Shown here one piece after another: positions 33,324 to 44,926 of a stretch of 64,000 nucleotides of DNA. Below the pieces are notes generated by a model. The model did not search any database and had not been told where the DNA came from. It worked only from the letters and a program-made list of their open reading frames with translations. Position 1 is the first letter of the stretch, and the number at the start of each line of letters is the position of its first letter. The DNA lies in NCBI RefSeq assembly GCF_022376445.1, contig NW_025955074.1, positions 1-64,000 on the forward strand. The letters are read 5' to 3'. This DNA comes from Fomitopsis serialis (Eukaryota; Basidiomycota; Agaricomycetes; Polyporales; Fomitopsidaceae). The translations under genes were made by a program, and so were the position numbers.

Positions 33324-36300
33324 GAGGGCAACCTGCAGAATGAGAAGATTAGACACCGGAAATTAATCGGCCTACAGCGAGAGATACTGACCAATGAGAG
33401 ACTCGGACTATGGCCAACTGTCGAGACAACAACGTGGAAGATGCACGCACTGCTGCTCATTTTATAGAGTCGCTGGGACATCCGAGTCTGTATTTTGTGA
33501 GTATATTAGGTCACATTTCGGCACACCATCCAATCGTGGACCTGAACTCATGTTGCCGCAGACGAAATAGCTTCGCGTCGGCGCAATTCCCGGGGTTTCG
33601 TGAATATACCGTCACGAAGGTCACTCGCGCTGACTCAAGCGAAGGTCCCGACTACAACCCGGTGCCATGAGATGGTACCTGCCGAACGTGTACCGACAGT
33701 AACCAAGCACAAACACACCGCCCCCGCACAGAGTGATCTGTGTCACGCATAGCGAGCGGCGACATGTTCGTGATTCCTACTGACGAAACCATGTACTAAT
33801 GGTACAGTACAGCTGTCGAACGATACACAAGCTCGTACCTTCAAGTGAATTTGGTCCACACTTGGTACCATTTCAAGTCCCTCCCGCAGGGTAATCTCTG
33901 ACCACACGAAAGCAGTACCGAGCGAAGGGACGGTAACAGTAGCCGGACGCGATGTCATCGGCTCGAAGAACCCAACAGGTACTGTCCCTGTTTCATAAGT
34001 CTCCGCGCAACGGCTCACACGGCGCGCAGAACACCCCGGTCAGCATCGTCCGCGGAAGACTGGAATGTACTTCGCAGTCATTCCACCGAGTTACTTGCAC
34101 CGAGAGAGTCTCGCCGTCACCGGCTCGACGAGCACAGTCCTGCATGAATGCATATGTGAGTCCTAGCAATTCCGAGTACTCACGCCGACTGCCTCGCAGA
34201 TGCATTTTGAGATTCACGCCACCGTTCGACATGGAGACGGCGCGTTTGGCGAGCACCTGCGTGCCTGTATAGTTGACCGTGGTAAGCGAAGGGAAACAGA
34301 AGACGTACCGTAGATCGGAAGCCTGTCGCGGCTCCGTACACCCGTGCGTCGTAACACAGTACGGCTGCTACCGTGCCGGACTCATCTCAATGGCTGACTT
34401 GCAGTGTTCGTCAGTCGAGCCGAAGCAGTGTCGTCGTCGCCGGCTTGACGAGCACAGTCATGTATAAATGCATGTCAGTCCTACGAATGAGACGGATGTC
34501 TTCCGAGTACTCACACCAACAGATGTCGTCGGTGAAAGGCCCGCAGTCCCGCATACGCAATTCGAGATCCATGCCACCGTTCGACACGGAGACGGCACGT
34601 TTGTGCCTGTGTGATCCACCGTGGTAAGCGAATGGAAACAGAAAACGTACTGTAGATCGGAAGCTTGTCGCCGGCTCCGTACAGCCGTGCATCGCAACAC
34701 AGGACGCCTGCTACCGTGCCGAATATCCATGGTCGACTTGCAGCGTTCGTCTGGCAAGCCGGAGCAACGCACGCAGGACCGGTCCGCGGCCATTCACGTA
34801 CTGTAGTGTTGCCTCCCTGGCCGCTACTGCACTGGCACCCGACCGTCGACGAGCACGGTTCCTCGAACCTGGAGGCTGGGTGACCTGACATAGGGACATG
34901 GTCCCGGCGCCGTCAGATGTTCTCCCGGGGAGCACGTCCCAGACGACTCCCGGTGGTACGGAAACTTCTGACGGGTGACGCGTACCTGCCGCCCGAGCGC
35001 CGCGTCCGCGCTAGCCTGCGCAATCGACGATCTCGCGACCGCCGCAGGAACATCCCTGCAACCCGCCGTGACAACGCAGCAGCACGTCAACCGGCCTGGT
35101 GTGCAGGGATGCGACGAGACGCGACGGCGGTGCGCACCAGAAGCCCTGTCACTGCCAGCCGACGGTGTATGGAGACGGGGCGGGGCCCGGGTCGCGAGGA
35201 CGATGACAGGCGAGGGTGGGGATATAAGGAGGCGAGAGGCTGTCATCCCGTCCCCATGCTCCTCTGCTCTGCCCGCCTCGTCCTGTCCTGCACTGCACTG
35301 CACTCCTGCAACCCACGGTAAGCCCTGTACCTGTTGACGTTGCTCATCACTGATTGGGTACGTTGTAGGGCACGCGACTCACCTCGCCGAACCCTGGGCC
35401 TGCAAGCTCGCCGACGGCTTTCACGCCTGCACGCAGTCGACGTGTCCCACCTTGAACGACGCCGACGAGGTACGTGCCATGTTGGGTGAATCCCGCGGGA
35501 TTCGGCACGGGCTGATCATGGGTTACGGCAGCCATCCTCACGCAGTTCGCGCCGACACGCCCGCCGACTCGAAGTTTGTGTCTCATGACGCCCGGGCGTA
35601 GTCTCTGGTGATGCCACTCTTGTCGCGGCAGACGTCGGCTACGGGGAGACGTCTGTCGAATGATGAAGGGAGGTAAGTCACGCCACAGCTGTCTCAGTAA
35701 TTTAACCGACCTACTACTCTACCTGTCTGCCGCGTTATCAACTACACACTGCTCGTCCATGAAGTCCACCAGCGACGGTATGTGAGTCGCGCGTGGTACG
35801 TGACTCCTGTGTTCCCGCAGGGTTCTCGCTTCTGATCATATCCGCAGGCACGATCCGCCCTCGTCACAGGCACAATACTCGTCGGTAAGCCGTCGCGTCA
35901 CGACTCTGTGGTATTCCTGCGCCTGACACGTACAACCCAGCCTTCCGCACTAGGCGTGGCCGTCCGGCGACCTAGCAACGGCCCTCGATGGTCCAGCGTC
36001 GTGGACAACGTGAGTACCGTCCGTCCGTCCACCTGCCGTCTCGCCGCTCACTCTGCTGAACGTCCCGGTACGCAGACACTTACCTACCGCGCTCGTCACC
36101 GCCCGGGTAACCCTCGCTCCGTCACTCGGTCCACGTTTGGCCGCAGACGGTGTTCCTCGACCAGCCCGCGCAGATCGCAGCTGTCTACCGTCCAGCCCTC
36201 CACGTGTCCGTTCTGACTTGTTCGTGGTCCGTCGTCGTATGCTTCCCGCTCGGCTTGAGGCGAGATGATGATCGTAGTCGGCCCGCGAGGAGCCGCAGAT

Positions 36301-36904
36301 GCTACGTCCGGGGCCAGCGATCGTCGTGGGGACACGCCCCGAACGGGCGCGTGTTGATCCGCGGGTGTTGCGGGAGGGTTATGCGTAGTGGCTCGGTGCC
36401 TGAGCAGTAACAGGGTTAGTGGCGAAAAACAGAGTAGAGGGGTGGAACAGACGATTAGGAGAGGAACGCTCGGTGTTGCGGGGCGGCCAGAGGGACTCGG
36501 GCGGGCTCCCAGCAGCAAGCCGTGCTGATCGCGTGTGGCTTGCTCGAGGCGCCAGCGATCGAGCGAGCGCATGTAGCGCTGACAACCAGCTGCCCAGTTC
36601 CCGAGCTGCGACGCGCTGGGCCTGCGTTTTGTGGTGTCGAGGGATGACGGCTGAGGACAATGCCCGAGAGGAGGACATGCTCCCCGCCTGAACGTGCAGA
36701 TCGCTGCCTCGCAGCGATCCGTGCATCCAGGTGAATGGAGCATGTGTCCCCGGTTTGCGCACAGCCGGCTGGAAGTCGATCGAGGTCGCAATTGATTCGG
36801 TGTACGCGACGAGTCTGTCGGTTGTGCGGGGGTGACACGTCTGATGTCCCCGCTGCTGTCTTCTGCGCAGCGATGCGCTGTGGCGCCATCATTCGCCGTG
36901 TGCA
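33324..36904. other. Segment Y, copy 1: unidentified, repeated exon-like modules
   Basis: No known family. Minus-strand pieces with splice signals include FEPMTSRPATVTVPSLGTAF (~33960), KRAVSMSNGGVNLKMHLRG (~34240), an echo of the latter at ~34580, GTVAAVLCYDARVYGA (~34350) with its echo GTVAGVLCCDARLYGAG (~34690), and an 80-codon exon from ATG 35586 ending GPGFGE at a GTGAGT donor. Thus a module of two exons is present at least twice in tandem. Recurs at 44.9-48.5 kb. Confidence 0.35.
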
Positions 36905-37610
36905 CCTATAGCTCGTAGCCGTCAGCATATATGCATGGAGTTGTCTGTCGTACCGTATTCGAGGGTTCGAACGTGCACGATCGGGGGTCAGGTGTGAGGA
37001 GACAACCTCGTCTCCGCGTAGAGAAGTCCGTAGGTCGTTCACGCAGCCCGCGGCACGTGCGATGCATAAGTGTTTTGAAGAGCGAGCAACACGAGGGAGG
37101 ACGAGGGCTGCAAGAGGTTGCAGAGGATGCGAGACGGGCAGGAAGGGACGGCGAAAGGCAATCGGGTGCTAGAGAAGAACGACGCCACGGGCGAGAGTGG
37201 CGGTTACGTGCGGGAACGTGGAGTGTCGCCATGATCGAGGGCCCTGTGCTCGTCTCCTCACAAGCGCGTCCGCCTCCCCACAATCCTGTACGCTCGGTGC
37301 TCGACACTTGAATGCGGGGTAGGTATGTGCGCGGGAAGGATCTTGTACTCGGTGAGGAACCCGTCGACGGGTGCGCCGCGGTCGCAGAACTGGGGGTAGG
37401 AAGCGCCGGGCTCGGATCGGCGGTGTAGACGGACTGGACGTACCTGGAGGGACACGGCGTGAGCCGTGACAAGGACTTGGGTGGACCTGGGCGGGCGGAT
37501 GGAAGCGTCGTTGAGCGCCAGCTTGTGGAAGCCGTCCGTCTGCGTGCGCGTGAGCACCGGATGTCAGACGCGGCAGACGCGAGCGACGCACCTTGGAGAG
37601 ACGGAGACAC
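36905..37610 (-). other. Segment Z, copy 1: exon-like sequence ending at the duplication junction
   Basis: Minus-strand pieces TDGFHKLALNDASIRPP (after a CACGCAG acceptor) and FCDRGAPVDGFLTEYKILP (after CCCCCAG) look like true exons, but I cannot name the protein. They now sit just downstream of the truncated exg B, in the same orientation, so a read-through transcript would be chimeric. Confidence 0.35.
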
Positions 37611-37869
37611 GCAGGGAACACAGCGGCGACGATCGCGCGGCAGAAGAGAAGGAGGACATGGTCCAGGCGTCGGCGGGGCCGAGGGCAGGCCGGGCGATTG
37701 GCACGTTGACAGGCAGTGAGCGAGCGGCGAAGAGCGCGTCGCGGCAGTCGCGCGTCAGGGGCACACGAGAGGAGCAGGCACGGGAGACGGCAGTTGCCGG
37801 AGGCGAAGAGCAGTGAGGGGAAGCAGTCCGTCAGCAACGCTTCCCGACCGGCACGAGAGCGCGACGCAC

Positions 37870-39604
37870 CGAGGATAACACGGTCGCTCCCCTCGAGGAA
37901 GCCCGCCCAGTACGCGGTGCCCATGAAGCCGTCGTGGATCGCGATGTACGGCCCGTGGCCCTCGCCGACGCCCGTGATGTTCCGGATCATCCAGTGTGCG
38001 TTCAGATAGCTGTGCAGTCCAGAGTGAGCATGAGACAGCGATGATGGATCCACAGCGACGCACAAGGTGGTGAGCACAGGCAGCGTGATCGTCTGCAGGA
38101 GCGCCTCGTTCACGATGCTAAAGATCGGGATGACAGGCTGGTACTCCGGCTGCAGAGCAGTTCGTGAATGTCCGCGACGAGATGCGACACAGCAGAGCAC
38201 GCACCTGGGTGATAAACTCCGTGATAACACGTATATACTCCAGCGCCCTCTCCGCATTCGCGATGCCCATCATCCCGTTCAAAAAGTTCACCGTGCCCAG
38301 CTTGCCCGAGTGGTTGTACCCTGCGCCCCGCGATCAGCGCCTCAGTAGAATACAGCGAAGGGCACACGAAGACCGACCGTTCTGGCTCCCAGGGATGGTG
38401 TGCAAGTCGAGGTTGACACGGAGGCCGTACTTGCGCGCCCACTGGAACACCTGCAGGATGTAGCTCCAGCACATGCGCGCGACGAACGGCTCCGCGACCG
38501 TCGTCCCGTCCGCAACGCCCACGTCGCTCCACGCCTCGATCGCCCAGAACGGGATCGGCATCCGCACCCACGTCAGGCCCGCACCTACGCACAAACCCCC
38601 ACGCCCGTCAGCATTCCCGTCCTGCACTCGACGAGCGATAGACACGGGGCGCGTGCTCACCGGCGATCTCAGCGATGTCCTGCTCCGTGACGAACGCGCC
38701 GTAGTGCGCCTGCATGACCGCGGTGATGTTCGCCTGCGCGCGGAGCGCGGTGTCGAGCGTCCACTCGTCGATCGCGCCCGCCGCGGCGTACTGCTGGTAG
38801 TACTTGGGCGTGATGAACGGCTCGAGGACGAACAGCCCGCCGAGGTTCACGCCGTTGATGCGGTGCGTGCTGAAGTTCCACGGCTCCGACAGCGGCGGCG
38901 TCCACGCGTTCGCCCGCGCGGAGTTGTTGAACGGGTCCGCGGGGTCGTACACCCCTGCGTGGAGAGCGCGCGGTCAGCACATGGCGCGGGGAGGGCGACC
39001 GCGGGGAAACGACGCTACTCACAATATCCACCAAAGCTGTTCGTGTACGTGAACGTGCTCCCGTTCGCCATCGTCACCGTGCTCCCGTTCCCGCCCGTCA
39101 CCGCGCCGCCGCCCACGCCGCCTCCACCACTTTTGCCCGCAGCGCCGCTCGCGCCGTCGCGGTGCGGCTTGACGGCGACGAACCAGACGGGGAGGACGAC
39201 GACGAGGACGAGCGCCGCGAGCGCGAGGCCGCCGACGAGCCAGATCCACGGCCGGCGATAGTGGTACCACGGGCGCGCGCCTGCCGTTACAGTGCTCGCC
39301 TCCCCCGCCAACGCCTCCTTCGAGCCGGTCGACGCTTCCTTGCGATGCGCGGCCTCGGGGTCCGGGTCCGGGTTCGTGCTCTGGGGGACGAACGGGCTGG
39401 TCTCTGCGGCGGCGGCGGCGGCGGGGCTGGCGTAGGCGCCGACGGGGGTGGAGGGCACGGAGGGCTCGAGGGCGGCGGTGCTCGGGGGACGTAGGGGCCT
39501 GCGGCGGCGGAGTCGGCGAAGGAGTCGGCGCGCCCGAGGGAGGCGCGGTCGCCGGGCGCGGTGACGGGCGGGGGCGGCGCGAGGCCGGAGGACTCAGAGG
39601 ACAT
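37870..39604 (-). pseudogene. Exg B: 3'-truncated, frameshifted copy of the GH5 glucanase gene
   Basis: Matches exg A exons 1-6 (start codon at 39604; last matching exon base 37870), including the membrane anchor, INGVNLGG and the IFSIVNEAL acid/base block. The rest is absent: ~260 nt further on, inside the sixth intron (~37610), the sequence changes to segment Z, so the LDTHPYF and GEFSNG nucleophile exons are lost. In exon 1 a run of six G in A is five G here (~39484), which shifts the frame after GPYVP, before the membrane anchor. A longer Ala run (GCG expansion, ~39411) distinguishes it from A. Not able to make an active enzyme. Confidence 0.88.
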
Positions 39605-39916
39605 CGCGGGGGGCGCCGTGGTTGGGTGCCTGTCGGGGAGGGGAGGGGAGGAGCTCGAGGGAAGCACGGCCGCGGGCTGAGAGGTGCGCTGTGGGGCGCG
39701 TTCTTGAGTGCAGTCGATCGCATGCACGTGGCGGAGATAGGGCAGCGAGCGCGCAGGTGCGGGTCAGGCATGGCGTCATGGGCTCGCGCGTGCGAGAAGA
39801 AGCGCGAGGCGAGGGCGCCGGGTCCGCCGCTGGCAGATGCCGCGTGTCGGTGGGATGTCGGGGTTGGCGCGCCGCGAGGGTGATCGGCGGCCTCCCGCCG
39901 TACATCCTTATATATT

Positions 39917-42900
39917 CCAACGGGGACTTGCCACGCTCGACTCGCGCTCCCTCTCCTCTACGAGCTGCTATCGCGTCGCGCACACCAAGGGGTGCGCCCG
40001 CTGGTCCTCTGGGCAGCGGCACAAGCCTAGAAGCGCGTCGCGGCAGGCGGCTCGGATCACTCTGTGCACCGCGCTTCGTGCGGCGAACCTTGTTTCAACC
40101 TCTCAACGTTCAACCCGATCCTCTGGCGGGCCCTCGCCAACGCCTCGCCCCCGTTCTCAGCCTCCCTGGCCCTCCCAGCTCGTTTCCCTCCAAGGTTGCT
40201 GGAGCCTATAACTAGAACTTGACTGGGCGAGGGATCGCGGGTGCGATAAGAATAGTGTCGAACGAGGTACGGCGCCCTGATCTGTTGATAGAACGACTCG
40301 CAGGCTCACTCCACAGGGCCCGCATCACTTGCACCTGCACGCCTCGCTGCGATGCGGCTTTGGTGCTCGCGCCCAGGCATGCCAGCTACACACAGCGCGC
40401 CGGGATGATCAGACCAACAGACCGTGACGGCGTAAGGTCAGCAATGCCGCATTGCGGCCCCTGCAGATGCGTGGATATCATCCAACTTCCGTCGCCGGTG
40501 TTCAGTGTTCACTGCAGGTCTATGCCGGCGAGGAATTCAGCGATGCTCCGTGGGTAACGACACGGCTCAGCGCTCACCGTCGTCCCGGCGCGTCCGCTCG
40601 GTGGCCAGGCGGATTGAGGGTGGCCGACCAATGAACGAGACAAACGGAAGTGATCTGGAGGTACTCTGCGTTAGTCGCGGACTCGAGAGCACGCGGTGAC
40701 GTCATAGATCGCTTCACACCGCTGCGCGCGAAGACATGACGAGGGGAGTACCATGCGCAATGTTGGGGTAAGGCGCATTGGAGGGCTCTGTAGGGCGACA
40801 CACAGTGCATTTGAAGGCTCTGTAGGGCGACACACAGCAGGCCCTTCATGGGGCAGCAGCGCGGGCGCTTCCTGTCGATTTCGCTCAGGGACTCTGTCTA
40901 CGGCTACAAAGGTACGTCCTCCCGTGCATCCTCGACCCCTCGTCCTCCACTCCCCACTCCGCTTGCTCGCGTGCTGGTACCGTCGTACTACGAGGCTCAT
41001 CCATCCAACTACTTTCCCGAGCCCTGCCTGTCAGAGTTTCAGTTCGCCGCCTACGCGCGTGAGAATTGACTCACAGACGCACGACTGCGCTCCCCGCGTT
41101 GTGTTGCGAAGCAGGATCGTTGGTCCGTACTGCCTACGGACTCGCCGGTCGCATACTCGCCCTGGCGATGTCCTGCTGAGCTCTCCTTCGACTTCCATCT
41201 CACAAAAGAGATCGGGCGATCGTTTCCAGTCTTGGCGCTACTGATACACCAGTGAGATCTTACAGGTCGGTCAAAATGGACAGTGCGCAACTCACCACAA
41301 AGGTACGCTCCGTAAGTACCACCTACAAACCCGCCCGGCGATGTTCTGACGTGCCCCCCGTGAACTGCGACGCCGCACGCGCCCCCAGACACATACCGTT
41401 TCGCTCTTGCCGGTGAATGGCAATCGACGCAGCCGTACCATCTCACAAACGGATCGTGACGGGGCCGGGCATTCTTCGTTGAGTTCTCGCGGTGCTGAGA
41501 CCACAGTAAGCCCTCATGAGACATTCCAAGACAGACAGTTTGCGACTCACTGCAGCTTGTAGGAATCATTGCGATCGAGACGACGGAGCGGGACACAGCC
41601 AACGCGAGAAGTGACTGGCGGCGGCGCGGGAGCACAAGTCGGTGGGATGATGGTACTGGACCCGGCCGTACCATCAGCGGGAGGCGATTCCGAGCGTGTT
41701 ACACGCTGTTGGCCAGCCAACGCGAGGTCAGGAGCGGCCCAGCGAGGCAAGGCGTCGAGCACGAGAGGTAGATGCTGCTACAGGAAGTCGGCAGGGGCTC
41801 AGAGTCGTACCGTGAGCAGGAATGAGAGTCGATGGCACGCCCGCGCTATTGTATTGCGTGAAGCGGGAACAATGTTCCGTACCGTCTATGAGCCCGCCAC
41901 TTGCGTAGCCGGCGATGTTCTGGGACCGCACCCATCCCCGGACCGCCATTGGCTGGCAATTAAGCCGGCTGCACCGTCTCGCGAACGAGACAGTAGCGAA
42001 GCTGAGCGCCCGTCTTCAATGTTATTTTGCGGTACTGATACCCCCAGTTAGCCCCACGAGTTTCCCAAAGCAGACAGCTCGTGACTCACCACACAAGCTC
42101 GTTCGAACCCACCAGTACTCGGCGATGTTTTGACGTGCCCTCCGTCAACCAGTACGGCTGCGCGCGTACCGTTTCGCTCGCATGCCCGTGGTTGGCGATC
42201 GAGTCGGCGGTACCATCTCACGATCGAGATCGCCGCGGGGACCGGGCGATCTTCCTCGCTGTACCATCCCGGGTTTCGTCGCACTGGTACCACAGTAAGC
42301 CCCACGAGTCATCCGAAACAGACAGCTCATGACTCACCTAGCGTATATGAAGCCTCACGAGCGAGACCGCGGAGTGGGACACAGTCAAGCCAGGGCAGGC
42401 GAGAAGTCGACGACGGCAGCGGGAAAGAAGTCGATGGTACGGGGTACCAGAAGTCGCCGTACCGTGGCCTGGAGGTAATGCCTTACCAGGTCAGTGAGCT
42501 GACCATGAAACGTGTTCCGTGCTGTTGGCCGGGCGACGTGCGTCGGCAGCAGTCCAATGGGGCGAGGAGTCAAGCACGGGACTCGGCGTTGATACAAAAA
42601 GTCGGTGGATTCGGTGGAGGCTCAGTCGTACCATGAGCAGTAACGAGAAGGAACGGGAAGCGGGAATGGCACTGATCGGAACACGACGGTACGAGAGGTG
42701 AATTAGGGATTATGCGCGCCGGAAATGGCAGGCGCTCGGAATCGGACTGAGACAAACGAAGCTGGGATGTTTCCTGTTGAAATGTCCACACACGGACGTG
42801 TGGTGAGCACGGCGGGACACGCGAGTAGGCGATGCATGAAACATTTACAGCTGGAGTCTGCTCGCTGGACGGCGACATCTGGTATCTTCGTAAGCCAGAT

Positions 42901-44239
42901 CTCGCGCCGTGCATGCAAGACAACGGTTTCGTACAAAAGCTCCCCTGAAGACGTGCTTGGTGACGTGCATCGGCACGATCAATGCGGCGCCAGGCGCTGT
43001 ACCACCGCGGAGCTCTCGGGATGCAAGTCTCGACGCCTGGCAACGTCATGCAGTGAGCGGATGATCCAGACAGAAACATGCGGGTACTCACGAGATGCAG
43101 GTGCAGGCATGAAGAGACGCGTGTCTGGGCCAGAATATGCTATGTCGCGTCTTCGCAAGTCGTCGCAGCGAGGCCCGCTCGGGTGAGTCTGCTTGCCTCC
43201 CGCACACGGGAAGTCGATCCAGATTGCCTGGGCGGGTAGAAGACTGGGCGCGTCAGCTTCAAGTCCGTTGAACGCGGCGAATCATGTAGATCGCCCGGAT
43301 ACATGGGAGATGCACCATCGCGGGCCATTGCTCACGGTTCACCTACAGCCATTGCGAAGTAAGCAGAGGACGCCCAGAGTCACAGACAGATACCTACCTG
43401 TACGGCCGACCACTCGCAGGTCCGCACGACGTTGTTTTGATAGGTCAGCGGCGGTCGTGCCCGGTAGGTGAATCATGGGCCTGATGCGTTGTGTTTGAGC
43501 TCGTTGAGGCGAGGAAGTGGTGGCGAAACAGTCGGTTACGTGAGCAAAGAATTTGTGCATGCACATGATCGACTGTTGGGTACTGTACGCTCACGCTGAC
43601 CTGTAGATTCTGTAAGATAAGCTAAGTACCAGTAGTGTATAGAACTGTGCTCGTACCATCATCTTCGTATCCAGCCTCTCTCCGACTCCCTCGCTGGGCA
43701 GGCCATTGCATTTAGAGTCTGATAGTGTCTTCGTGTTGCAGTGCACGTCCAAGCACAACTCAACGGGACTTCAAGGAGGAGGCCGCGACCCGGAGGGAGA
43801 GGGCCTTGTGAATGGGCTCCTCGCGGAGTGACTATGCACGTGAGGGTGTGGAAGACGGAGAGAATGGGTGTGTGCAAATTTGGGTATACTGTAAGATCAG
43901 TGTCGGTGTTACTGCTACGTCGTAAAACAAGTTGTCGATGCAGCAACCTGCCAGTGCCCTAAGGTGAGTCTAGCCTTTGAGGTACGTACCACGGCAATCG
44001 GATCAGTGACCGTTCAGCGCCTACCTTGTAACCATGCTTCCGGCGGCAGCTGTCGGCGGAGCCATGGTTACAGGTACGTCCTGCGGGCCATGGTGCCTAA
44101 TCGGGTTGGATATCCGAGGCTGACATCCAGTCCAATCGGAGTGCAGGTTTACTGTCCTAATTTGGGAAATCCTACTGACAACGTACTGACTGTCTCTGAG
44201 TGCAAAGGTCCAAGAGAGTCTATTTCGTGCTAAGTACCA
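39917..44239. other. Segment X, copy 2
   Basis: Near-identical to 19445-23729. Local differences include a ~50 bp rearranged stretch near 40810-40850 and small indels near 40150-40200. Same exon-like minus-strand pieces, same internal repeats. Confidence 0.6.
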
Positions 44240-44926
44240 TCAGTCTGAGAATTCGTCAATCTCGTCGGGCTCAGCCTCATCAGAGTCAGCAATGTACTCT
44301 GCACTCTTGTACTCGCGCCGCACTCGCTTCCGAGCCCTTCCAGTCACCCTCTCCTCATCACTAAAGTCCTCAATTTCGGAGTCTAGGGACGAGCTAACAA
44401 TCGCCGGAGTCTTAGCCCCGGAACGTGGGTAGCGAGCGCGCGTCACACGCCGCTCTCGGGTACTCCCGATGTCACTACGCCCAATGTTGAGCTTCCGCGG
44501 TTGCTTCGGAGTCCACGACGGCAAGGCGGATACCAGATCTAAGGCCGGAAACTCGGCATCGGGTATGCTTTCCCACACCAGCTCCTTCCGATCCCAGAGG
44601 TAGCGCAGCTCCCGGACCGCTTTCTGGGCTCCAGGAAGCTTGCTGAAGTTCGCAAAAGGGATCCTCGTCGGCCAGCCACGGAGCCGCACCCGCTCGGCCT
44701 TGACAAGCTCGAGGAACGTGTCTCGTGTCCAGACCATTTCGAGTCCGGGCTTCCCGGTGAACTCGCCTAGGCGCAGGGTCAGTGTGAGAGATTGAAGTCG
44801 GATGAATGAATACATACGAAGGCCTTTGGTTATGAGTTCACGGAGTTCACTGCGCATGCCCGTGAATCGCGTCGAGAAGTCGGCAGCGTTCTTTGAAGCA
44901 TTTCGAGTCTGTCGTGTTTTCGGCAT
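44240..44926 (-). CDS. MPKTRQ gene, intact copy (211 aa, function unknown)
   Basis: Two exons, 44926-44818 and 44766-44240, joined by a 51 nt GTATGT...CCTAG intron; 636 nt in frame. Begins with a basic stretch (MPKTRQTRNASKN), then helical RFTGMRSELRELITKGL, WTRDTFLELVKAERVRLRGWP, IPFANFSKLPGAQKAVRELR, a Trp/Pro-rich part, a basic patch (GRARKRVRREYKS) that could be a nuclear signal, and an acidic tail (DSDEAEPDEIDEFSD). I recall similar short proteins in multi-copy families of Agaricomycetes but no function. It lies between segments X and Y in each tandem unit; the unit 1 copy is broken by the 8.9 kb transposon. Confidence 0.65.
   Translation of the reverse strand: MPKTRQTRNASKNAADFSTRFTGMRSELRELITKGLRMYSFIRLQSLTLTLRLGEFTGKPGLEMVWTRDTFLELVKAERVRLRGWPTRIPFANFSKLPGAQKAVRELRYLWDRKELVWESIPDAEFPALDLVSALPSWTPKQPRKLNIGRSDIGSTRERRVTRARYPRSGAKTPAIVSSSLDSEIEDFSDEERVTGRARKRVRREYKSAEYIADSDEAEPDEIDEFSD

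Larger units (their letters stand above)
16970..37610. repeat. Tandem unit 1 of an ~11.6 kb segmental duplication (contains an 8.9 kb insertion)
   Basis: Runs from the word GCAGGGAACACAG inside the sixth intron of exg A to just before the same word in exg B. Contents in plus order: 5' half of exg, segment X (19.4-23.7 kb), end of the MPKTRQ gene, transposon 23785-32691, rest of the MPKTRQ gene, segment Y (33.3-36.9 kb), segment Z (36.9-37.6 kb). Without the transposon it is ~11.7 kb. Its excess over unit 2 is mostly exg-intron sequence present only in copy A. Confidence 0.88.

Noticed and set aside
38473..39261. 262-codon plus-strand frame over exg B
   Set aside because: Antisense to exg exons 1-3, the same shadow seen at 18252-18809 and 50312-50869.
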